Positions 1 to 6,686 of a DNA stretch of 64,000 nt are shown one piece after another. Source of the DNA: Candidatus Rifleibacteriota bacterium (GTDB lineage: Bacteria > Muiribacteriota > Ozemobacteria > Ozemobacterales > Ozemobacteraceae); assembly GCA_015232575.1 (NCBI GenBank), contig JADFZL010000001.1, positions 558,001 to 622,000 of the forward strand, written 5' to 3'. Position 1 is the stretch's first letter, and each line of letters begins with the position of its first letter. Below the pieces are notes generated by a model. That model did not search any database and was not told the DNA's origin. It worked only from the letters and a program-made list of their open reading frames with translations. The position numbers were made by a program, and so were the translations under genes.

Positions 1-926
1 GAAAACTGCGGAACAGTAGCGCTGATCAAGTCACCCTGAATGATTTCTCCCTTGGGCGTAGATGTTTTTCCATCTGCGCCAGTAATAGAAACAGGCTCAA
101 CTGAAATTTTTACAGCCGAATTTGCATCTATGAGGGCAGCAAAATAGTTTGTTTTCAGACCAACTCCGCTGTAAGCATTTACCTGCGTATCTTTAAGCAA
201 AGCTTCAACAGTGTCAAAAGTGATGACTTCAGCTGGTTTGAGGGCAACAAATGTAGGCTTAACTATTGGATCAAGGAAGATTCCAGGCCCGAATTTACAC
301 GTCAGAGCCCCAAATTCCTCGCCGCCAATAATTATTTCTCTGCCAAGATTATTCGTTATAACAACTTCTGACTCAAAACTGTAAGAATTGTCAGAAAAAG
401 TATACTTCTTTAAAAAAGTGATATCCTTGCTCGGATTTGATGGATATACTGATACTGAAATCTTTCCCGGAACGGTATCTTCAAGTTTGAAGATATAGCT
501 TTCCTGGTTTTTCAGAGGACTTTCAGCCAGAACCTTCCCACCGTTGAGAAACATGCTGAAAGGTGCCATACCAGATGATGCAATTTTAAAACCGTAGTCA
601 AGAACAACCGGCGGATAGAGATTCTCTTCGAAATTTTTACCTTTAAGATAGTAAAGAGCAATTTCTCCGGTTTTTCCAGACATGAGTACACGGGCTCGCG
701 GGGTCTCAAGATAAAAATCTGCCAGGGCGTCTCCATCTTTGTCGCCAAGCTCAACTTCAGCACGATTTACTTTGAGAACCTTTCTTTCTATTGGCTGCTG
801 AGCATTAACAGAGTCAATGATCCCAAGAAAGATAAAAAAAACTGCAATAAAAGAAACAATTCTTCTGTTGCAGCAAGTATTGATGAATAATTCAAACGAA
901 CGGCTGAAACGAAAACCTGTCAGCAC
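1..926 (-). CDS. yidC: YidC membrane insertase, N-terminal part (cut by window edge)
   Basis: About 308 N-terminal residues of a protein that runs off the left edge. YidC inserts proteins into the inner membrane, alone or with Sec. The frame starts at a GTG (924-926) seven bases after a strong GGAGGA site. It opens with a hydrophobic segment around residues 20-40 (VSFIAVFFIFLGIID) and continues as a beta-rich periplasmic domain. The stretch GVGLKTNYFAALI matches the end of the YidC periplasmic domain in diderm bacteria. The five-helix insertase core would lie outside the window. It sits directly after yidD in the conserved rpmH-rnpA-yidD-yidC order, which makes the call firm despite truncation. 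Confidence 0.9.
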   Translation of the reverse strand, partial: MLTGFRFSRSFELFINTCCNRRIVSFIAVFFIFLGIIDSVNAQQPIERKVLKVNRAEVELGDKDGDALADFYLETPRARVLMSGKTGEIALYYLKGKNFEENLYPPVVLDYGFKIASSGMAPFSMFLNGGKVLAESPLKNQESYIFKLEDTVPGKISVSVYPSNPSKDITFLKKYTFSDNSYSFESEVVITNNLGREIIIGGEEFGALTCKFGPGIFLDPIVKPTFVALKPAEVITFDTVEALLKDTQVNAYSGVGLKTNYFAALIDANSAVKISVEPVSITGADGKTSTPKGEIIQGDLISATVPQF

Positions 927-960
927 TTTGTTCCTCCAGAAAATGAAAATAATAGCATAC

Positions 961-1155
961 TCAGGGCACAGGATCGTTGCCGCCGGAGCAAAAGGGGTTA
1001 CACCTCAGAATTCTCCACACACCCAATGCCCAGCCTTTAATAAAGCCGTAACGTACAATTGCCTCATGGGTATATTTAGAACAGGAAGGAGTGAAACGAC
1101 AAACACCCCCTAAGAACGGCGAAAGAGTTTTCTGATAAAGCCTGATAGCAAACAT
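961..1155 (-). CDS. yidD: Membrane protein insertion efficiency factor YidD
   Basis: A 64-residue protein of the YidD (DUF37) family, a small membrane-associated factor that assists YidC. The signature elements are visible: [22 protein letters not shown] with its paired cysteines, and the ending [17 protein letters not shown]. Family members are usually about 70 residues, so this one is slightly short at the N-terminus. No other in-frame ATG lies nearby upstream and no strong ribosome site is seen before this one. It lies between rnpA and yidC, 34 bases from each, and is presumably translated from the same message. Confidence 0.93.
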   Translation of the reverse strand: MFAIRLYQKTLSPFLGGVCRFTPSCSKYTHEAIVRYGFIKGWALGVWRILRCNPFCSGGNDPVP

Positions 1156-1189
1156 ACTTGCTTTCGCCGGAATCGAAAAAAAAAATTAA

Positions 1190-1534
1190 TCATTGGGGGT
1201 TGTCCAGACGATTCATTCTCAACCATGAAATTGCGGAATTCAACGCCTCATGTAACTCTGAAAAACTAAAACCTGAATAAGGTCTGGTCGGACAGATAAC
1301 CATCTCAAAACCAGCCATATTCCACGGATAATTCCGAACCAGCTCGCGCATGCGCCGCCGAAACCTGTTGCGTTCCACGGCCCCGCCAAGCTTTTTAGGT
1401 GTAATCAGCCCATAACGAAACGCAGACGAATCTGCAATTCTGAAATAGAAACCAACTGCACCACGAAATACCCGTATTCGAGAGGCGAAGACTTTATCAA
1501 AGTCTGCCTTGCATTTCAGCGTTGAATACCACAC
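1190..1534 (-). CDS. rnpA: Ribonuclease P protein component
   Basis: A 114-residue basic protein, the protein subunit of RNase P, which binds the catalytic RNA and helps process the 5' ends of tRNA precursors. The family signature AVERNRFRRRMREL is present at about residues 52-65, preceded by the central-cleft strand (GLITPKKLGG). Length is typical. The start ATG lies nine bases after the rpmH stop, so the two are co-translated from the rpmH promoter. Confidence 0.96.
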   Translation of the reverse strand: MWYSTLKCKADFDKVFASRIRVFRGAVGFYFRIADSSAFRYGLITPKKLGGAVERNRFRRRMRELVRNYPWNMAGFEMVICPTRPYSGFSFSELHEALNSAISWLRMNRLDNPQ

Positions 1535-1543
1535 TCCATCAGA

Positions 1544-1678
1544 TCAGAGACAGATCTTCTTGCGACCGCGAAGGCGTCTTCTTTTCAAAACCTTGCGTCC
1601 TGCAACAGTAGCGATTCTCTTGCGAAAACCATGTGTTTTCTGTCTTTTTCGTTTGTTTGGATTGTAAGTGAAACTCAT
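1544..1678 (-). CDS. rpmH: 50S ribosomal protein L34
   Basis: A 44-residue, very basic protein. It starts [18 protein letters not shown] and contains the L34 core [23 protein letters not shown]; the typical start is M(K)RTYQPSKRKR, so the N-terminus is slightly modified. An AGGAG site lies eight bases before the ATG. It is the first gene of the rpmH-rnpA-yidD-yidC operon and has a consensus promoter just upstream. Confidence 0.96.
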   Translation of the reverse strand: MSFTYNPNKRKRQKTHGFRKRIATVAGRKVLKRRRLRGRKKICL

Positions 1679-1719
1679 TTTTTCTTCTCCTAAGGCAAAA
1701 TCAACGATTGTAGCAGTTG

Positions 1720-1748
1720 ACTATATACAATTTCCTTCCAAATGTCAA
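1720..1748 (-). promoter_or_regulatory. Sigma-70 promoter of the rpmH operon
   Basis: On the minus strand, TTGACA (1743-1748) and TATAGT (1720-1725) are separated by exactly 17 bases. The start codon of rpmH lies about 40 bases further on. This is a near-consensus housekeeping promoter in the right place for the ribosomal operon. Confidence 0.85.
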
Positions 1749-1779
1749 GTACAAATTAAAATTCAAATTTTCAATGCAT

Positions 1780-2667
1780 TCACATCTGAATCAGAAAGAA
1801 GCTTGTGAGTACCCAGAGAATTAGATTAACCTGCAGCGGCCTGTCTGAAAGCAGGATCTCACTTGGGTTGTCTCCCTTCCCATGTATGTGAATAAGATAA
1901 AGGTATCTTAGAATGCCATATATTACAAAAGGCAGCGTACAAATCAGTTTGTCGCTTCCAAATTTATCCATTGTTTCCTTGCTTACAGTGTAAAGCGCGT
2001 AAGACATTATTGTCGTTGCTCCGGCAATCGAAGTTATGTCATCAATAAAATGAAGAGAATATTCCTCAAGAATTTTACGATGACTTCCGGCATCATCCTT
2101 GAGAAGTTTGATTTCCCCTCTTCGTTTGGCAATTCCGAGGAATAATGCCAGCATGAATGTGCATAATATCAACCAGTGAGACACGAACAAATTTGGATCG
2201 ACAATCTGTGCAACACCCACCCCGCCATGTGCTCTGAATACGAAACCAAGAGCTATCGACAGAACATCAAGAATTACCATGTTCTTAAGTTGAAATGAAT
2301 AAGCAACGTTAAGGAAAAAGTACAATATTGCAGAAACAAAAAATGCTTTTGAAAAGAGATATGAGGCAAATATAGCCATCGGAAGTGTTGTTACAAGAAT
2401 AGCTATCGCTTTGCGTTTTGACAATCGTCCGCTTGGAATTGGTCTTTTGCACTTATCTGGGTGAAGTTTGTCTTTTTCGCAGTCAAGTAGGTCATTCATC
2501 AGATATACAGAACCTGATAAAATACAAAACACCAGAAATCCCAGCGTTGAAAATATCCACGCGTCGAGATTAAAAAAAAGCCGCTTTTCAGAGAAAACCA
2601 GCGGCGCAAAAAGAATAAGATTTTTTGTCCACTGCCTCGGGCGAAGAACCTCAATATAAGGAGTCAT
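1780..2667 (-). CDS. UbiA-family prenyltransferase, decaprenyl-phosphate phosphoribosyltransferase-like
   Basis: A 295-residue polytopic membrane protein with about eight or nine hydrophobic helices. The N-terminus RPRQWTKNLILFAPL and the aspartate-rich motif NDLLDCEKDKLHPDKCKRPI (about residues 60-80) are typical of the UbiA branch that moves phosphoribose onto a polyprenyl phosphate (DPPR synthase, as in mycobacterial arabinan synthesis). A second conserved stretch, DVLSIALGFVFRA, follows. The ATG at 2667 overlaps the upstream ATPase stop as ATGA; an upstream GTG (2685) would add six residues. The actual acceptor and donor here are inferred from the subfamily only. Confidence 0.8.
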   Translation of the reverse strand: MTPYIEVLRPRQWTKNLILFAPLVFSEKRLFFNLDAWIFSTLGFLVFCILSGSVYLMNDLLDCEKDKLHPDKCKRPIPSGRLSKRKAIAILVTTLPMAIFASYLFSKAFFVSAILYFFLNVAYSFQLKNMVILDVLSIALGFVFRAHGGVGVAQIVDPNLFVSHWLILCTFMLALFLGIAKRRGEIKLLKDDAGSHRKILEEYSLHFIDDITSIAGATTIMSYALYTVSKETMDKFGSDKLICTLPFVIYGILRYLYLIHIHGKGDNPSEILLSDRPLQVNLILWVLTSFFLIQM

Positions 2668-3656
2668 TTCTTTACTTTCCAACACGCTGCAAAATGGCCT
2701 GTGTGAATTTCAGACAATACCGGAGCTGCTGAATTTAAACATTTATCATCAGAATCATTACAACGATTAAAAAAGGCACAACCAGAAGATAAATCAGATC
2801 TGTTCTTCACGGAAAATTCCGAAGCTTCAGTATTTCCGGTAATTCCCTCGCGCAAATGCAGTGCGTCTTTCAATAAGTTTTTCGAATAAGGATGCACTGC
2901 ATCAGACAAAAGACAATCTGAAGGCATTATTTCAACGGGTGCACCTTTGAAAAATACAAGTATTCGGTCAGAAAGCTGCCTGATTACAGCAACATCATGC
3001 GAAATGAAAATCAGCGTCAGTCCACGCTTTTTTTTCAAACTTACAAACAATTCAAGAATCTGCGCCTGAACCGATACATCAAGCGCCGATACAGCCTCAT
3101 CGGCAATAAGAATCTCCGGATCAAGCAGCAGAGCTCTGGAAATACATATTCTCTGACGCTGACCTCCGCTGAATTCTGCTGGATAGCGATCCAGAATTCC
3201 AGTTTCAAGCCCAACTTCATTAAGAACAGCTGCGATTTTATTTTTCAAACCTTCTTTTGGAGAAATGCCATGAATTCTCAAAGGTTCTGCCAGAATTTGA
3301 AATATTGACTGACGCGGGTCGAGAGAACTGAATGGGTCCTGGAAGACCATCTGCATGCGTCTGAGATTGTTCAACCGCATTTTCGCAGATGACGCAAACA
3401 AATCATCACCAGCCAGGTTTGCTTTTCCGGAGTCGGGTGTAATTATTCCCATCAGAACTCGTGCAAGAGTCGATTTTCCTGATCCGCTTTCTCCGAGAAT
3501 TCCAAGTGTTTCTTCGGAATATGCACTGAATGTCACATTGTTCAACGCACGCAGAAAAGGAAGTTTACCTCTCCCAAACCAGTTTTTTATTCTGGCAAGA
3601 AGCGTACAAGGCAATTCAAAAGACTTGCACAATCCCTCAATCTTTAATATTTCCAT
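2664..3656 (-). CDS. Oligopeptide/dipeptide ABC transporter ATPase, OppF/DppF type
   Basis: A 330-residue ATPase that would energise peptide-type import. Motifs in order: Walker A GESGSGKST (about residues 55-63), Q-loop VFQDP, ABC signature LSGGQRQRI (here FSGGQRQRI) and Walker B ILIADEAVSALD. The C-terminal tail has a cysteine cluster (CAFFNRC, then C and C further on), the oligopeptide-transporter C-terminal motif of this subfamily. It lies downstream of the OppD-type ATPase but is separated from it by about 410 bases of hairpin-rich repeats. No permease gene lies nearby. Confidence 0.88.
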   Translation of the reverse strand: MEILKIEGLCKSFELPCTLLARIKNWFGRGKLPFLRALNNVTFSAYSEETLGILGESGSGKSTLARVLMGIITPDSGKANLAGDDLFASSAKMRLNNLRRMQMVFQDPFSSLDPRQSIFQILAEPLRIHGISPKEGLKNKIAAVLNEVGLETGILDRYPAEFSGGQRQRICISRALLLDPEILIADEAVSALDVSVQAQILELFVSLKKKRGLTLIFISHDVAVIRQLSDRILVFFKGAPVEIMPSDCLLSDAVHPYSKNLLKDALHLREGITGNTEASEFSVKNRSDLSSGCAFFNRCNDSDDKCLNSAAPVLSEIHTGHFAACWKVKK

Positions 3657-4071
3657 AATTACCTTTTAGAGAGGGGGCACGCGCCCCCTCTCGCCGGTCG
3701 AACAAGTTCGACCGTCTCACTCCCCGCGGTCGAGCACTTTGTGCTCTCCGCATGCCGAACGCAATGGTTCGCATCACTCCCCGCGGTCGAGCACTTTGTG
3801 CTCTCCGCATGCCGAACGCAATGGTTCGCATCAATCCCCGCGGTCGAGCACTTTGTGCTCTCCGCATGCCGAACGCAATGGTTCGCATCAATCCCCGCGG
3901 TCGAGCACTTTGTGCTCTCCGCATGCCGAACGCAATGGTTCACATCACTCCCCGCGGTCGAGCACTTTGTGCCGTCCGCAAATCGAAAGCAGTGGCTCGC
4001 CTGACATACTCCAGCACCAGCATTGGAGGGAAGAAGAAAACGCTGCCTCATTAGATTGATATTCATATTGC
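3657..4071. repeat. Five-copy 57-bp tandem repeat array with hairpins, between two ATPase genes
   Basis: Units begin at 3718, 3775, 3832, 3889 and 3946; the first four are nearly identical and the last is diverged. Each unit contains two inverted repeats, GAGCAC-TTT-GTGCTC and CGAAC-GCAATG-GTTCG. The array is preceded by a strong hairpin, GAGAGGGGGC-ACGC-GCCCCCTCTC (3669-3692), and by GTCGAAC/GTTCGAC. Frames open on both strands only because the unit is a multiple of three; the predicted peptides are pure repeat and I regard the region as non-coding. In the message it would fold into a run of stem-loops between the OppD and OppF cistrons. 4003-4071 is unremarkable. Confidence 0.9.
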
Positions 4072-5052
4072 TCAGGGGAAGAAGCACTTTACAAATCCAG
4101 TATTGTGGGCTCCTGATTCTTCGGGAGTTTCCTGTCTGCATTTTTCAGCTGATTTCGGGCATCTGTCAGAAAATACACATCCCAGCGGAAGATTGCCGGG
4201 CGCTGGAAGATGCCCGGGAATTGGCTTCGGAAGAATTTTCTGTTTTATCAGCCTCGGAAGAGACGACACAAGAGCGTTTGTGTAAGGGTGTGCCGGATGG
4301 TTCAATACATCTTCAGCCGGCCCATATTCAACAACAGTTCCGGCATAAAGTACAGCAAGATAATCTGCAATGTTTTTAATAACACCAAGGTCATGGCTTA
4401 TGAAGACAAGTGAATGATTTCTCTCACGCACCGCTTTTCTGAGTTCAATAAGCAATTGTACCTGAAGTGATGCATCAAGAGCGGTTGTTGGTTCATCAGC
4501 CAGAATAAGAGGCGGGTCCAGGACAGTTGCCATGGCAAGCATTGCCCGCTGGCGCATTCCACCACTTAATCTGTGAGGATAAGTACATAGAATTGACTCC
4601 GGGTCTGCAAAACCCGCCTGCTTCAAAGCAAGAATCACTTTCTGTCTGACTTCTTTTTCTGAAAGATCTGGACGATGAGCCCATACCGTTTCTGCGATCT
4701 GTTCATACAGAGTCAGCAGCGGATTCATTGCACTCATGGGTTCCTGAAAAACAATCGAAATGCCAGATCCACGAATCGTTCTGAGAGATTCTTCTGACAT
4801 ATCACAGATATTTTTTTCCTGAAAAAGAATTCTACCCTTTCGCGACGACAAAGAAGCTTCAGGAATCAAACCCATAATGGACAAAGCCAGAACCGACTTT
4901 CCAGAGCCAGATTCCCCGGCAACACCAAGGGTTTTTCCCGACTCAACAGAAAGATTTACATTGTTCAGAACTGGCAATTTCAGCCCATCGCTACCTTTCA
5001 GGATGAGAGAATAGTTTTCAATCTTTAACAGTGGTTCAGAGCTTTTCGCCAT
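4072..5052 (-). CDS. Oligopeptide/dipeptide ABC transporter ATPase, OppD/DppD type
   Basis: A 326-residue ATPase, partner of the OppF-type protein. It shows Walker A GESGSGKS, the signature LSGGMRQRAMLAMA, Walker B LILADEPTTALD and the H-loop FISHDLG. The C-terminal cysteine cluster (GCVFSDRCPKSAEKC) typical of the Opp/Dpp ATPases is present. The chosen ATG (5052) overlaps the end of the binding-protein gene by 17 bases; a TTG at 5061 is also open. Translational coupling to the binding protein is likely. Confidence 0.88.
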   Translation of the reverse strand: MAKSSEPLLKIENYSLILKGSDGLKLPVLNNVNLSVESGKTLGVAGESGSGKSVLALSIMGLIPEASLSSRKGRILFQEKNICDMSEESLRTIRGSGISIVFQEPMSAMNPLLTLYEQIAETVWAHRPDLSEKEVRQKVILALKQAGFADPESILCTYPHRLSGGMRQRAMLAMATVLDPPLILADEPTTALDASLQVQLLIELRKAVRERNHSLVFISHDLGVIKNIADYLAVLYAGTVVEYGPAEDVLNHPAHPYTNALVSSLPRLIKQKILPKPIPGHLPAPGNLPLGCVFSDRCPKSAEKCRQETPEESGAHNTGFVKCFFP

Positions 5053-6685
5053 ACAATACAAAATCAGCCGGCTGAAACAGGAAGCTGCATGGAAGTTCGT
5101 TAGAAAGAATTTCCATCGCTTTCGCTTTCAATGTGTCTCGTTCGGCTGAATCCGTGAATCCATCAAGTTTTTCAAATGTTTTATCAAGTTCCGAATTCGT
5201 ATAAGATGTGAAATTCAATTTATCACCGATTTTTGGATTCGAGTGCCAGAGGTTTATCCAGTTTCCATCAGCCGGAGCATAATAATTCTGAAGAAAGAAG
5301 TGATATTTCCCTGAAGGTATTTCATTCTTTATCAGCTCAGGCCACTCTGGAGCATTGACCGTAACCTTTAGCCCTATCTTTCCAAATTGAGAAGCAATTT
5401 CATCTGCAACAGCCTTTCGCTGAAAGTTGTCGCCACTTACCAGAAGAATAAATTCGGCTTTTTCACCTTTATATTCAAGAAAGCCATCCTTATCTTTATC
5501 TTCAAAACCTGCAGATGAAAGCAATTCTGAAGACTTTTTCCTGTCGAATTTCTCGGAAGAACCAGCTTCTACGGGTTCTTTTTCTGGAAACATGGGTGCT
5601 GCAAAAAGAACTCTTCCAGGGGCAGCAAGAACCTCAGCGATTTTTTTCCGGTCCAGGGCCAGATCAAAAGCCTTTCTGATATTCACATCTGAAAGTGTAC
5701 TTTTTGAAACATTATAGCCAAGCATAAGATAACTTGGATTCTGAGTTGACTTTATCTCGACACCGCTGACATTCATTTCTTTCATTACCTGATAAAAATC
5801 AGGATGAATATGTGCAACCGAAATACGTTTTTTTCTCAAATCGCTTATCTGCTCTTCAATGCTGCGATAAAATCGGAAAATAATCTTTTCCTTGAGTGGC
5901 ACAGATACTTTTATCTCAGGCAACACTGAATCAGCAACTTTTTCAACTGTCATAAAAACGCCGGGAATTCGCGAAGAAACTTTGTATGAGCCAATTCCAA
6001 CCGGATAGTCCGAAAAGCGGAACAGGTTCACATCAACTGTATCAGAGGCTTCAGCAGGAAGAATCTGTTTGACTGTTTCGCTCGCAACTCCTTCTCTGAT
6101 TACCTTCACCATTGGCTTTTCAAGTTTCTGACCTTTCAGAAGGTGTTCAGGAAGTAACCCAGAGCAGAGAAGTTCTATGTACTGTCTTGAAGCACCTTTA
6201 AATTTAATGCTACAGGTGCGCGTTTCCTCGTTCTGGGTAATAGAATCAATATGTTCTGCAATTTCCCTCAAGTATGACATAGAATCAGACTTCTTCATAG
6301 TTTCGACTGTAAATTCAAAATCTTTATGTGAGAAAGCAACTCCATCATGCCATTTGAGATTCTGCCGCCAGATTCCTTCTACGACGAGATTTCCATCAGC
6401 ACCTACATTTTGTTTCCAGGATTCCCAGAGGAATGGGTAATAATCGCCGGCTGTATCGCGCTTCAATGGTGAACCGTGAATGAAATCATTTACCAGTTCG
6501 GAATGTCTTTCCTGGTAAACAATCGGATTATATTCCGACGAATCACCAAGAATTCCGACTTTGAGAGTTTTTTCATTATTTTCCTGAAGAAGTGCGAGAA
6601 TAGAATCAGGAATTTTCTTTTCATTGCATCCGGTAATAGCAAAAAGCAATAAAAAGGACATCAGGAATAGAGATTTTGTTTTCAT
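5036..6685 (-). CDS. ABC transporter substrate-binding lipoprotein, family 5 (oligopeptide type)
   Basis: A 549-residue extracytoplasmic solute-binding protein. The N-terminus is a lipoprotein signal with lipobox ITGC (Cys at about residue 20), so it is probably tethered to a membrane. The family 5 pattern is present: WHDGVAFSHKDFEFTVE near residue 110, a central hinge region, and NVRKAFDLALDRKKIAE-like sequence (here VNIRKAFDLALDRKKI) near residue 335. It binds peptides or a similar ligand; the ligand cannot be read from sequence. It starts one base after the O-antigen-ligase gene ends and overlaps the following ATPase. Confidence 0.87.
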   Translation of the reverse strand: MKTKSLFLMSFLLLFAITGCNEKKIPDSILALLQENNEKTLKVGILGDSSEYNPIVYQERHSELVNDFIHGSPLKRDTAGDYYPFLWESWKQNVGADGNLVVEGIWRQNLKWHDGVAFSHKDFEFTVETMKKSDSMSYLREIAEHIDSITQNEETRTCSIKFKGASRQYIELLCSGLLPEHLLKGQKLEKPMVKVIREGVASETVKQILPAEASDTVDVNLFRFSDYPVGIGSYKVSSRIPGVFMTVEKVADSVLPEIKVSVPLKEKIIFRFYRSIEEQISDLRKKRISVAHIHPDFYQVMKEMNVSGVEIKSTQNPSYLMLGYNVSKSTLSDVNIRKAFDLALDRKKIAEVLAAPGRVLFAAPMFPEKEPVEAGSSEKFDRKKSSELLSSAGFEDKDKDGFLEYKGEKAEFILLVSGDNFQRKAVADEIASQFGKIGLKVTVNAPEWPELIKNEIPSGKYHFFLQNYYAPADGNWINLWHSNPKIGDKLNFTSYTNSELDKTFEKLDGFTDSAERDTLKAKAMEILSNELPCSFLFQPADFVLYGEKL

Positions 6686-6686
6686 A

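Noticed and set aside
817..1113. Plus-strand frame across yidD and the yidC start
   Set aside because: It is the shadow of two confidently assigned genes on the other strand.
3718..4002. CRISPR array
   Set aside because: The repeats are contiguous 57-bp units with no unique spacers and no cas genes nearby.
3637..4141. Open frames on both strands through the 57-bp repeats (for example a 160-residue minus frame)
   Set aside because: The unit length is a multiple of three, so all frames stay open; the peptides are only repeat and overlap each other on both strands.
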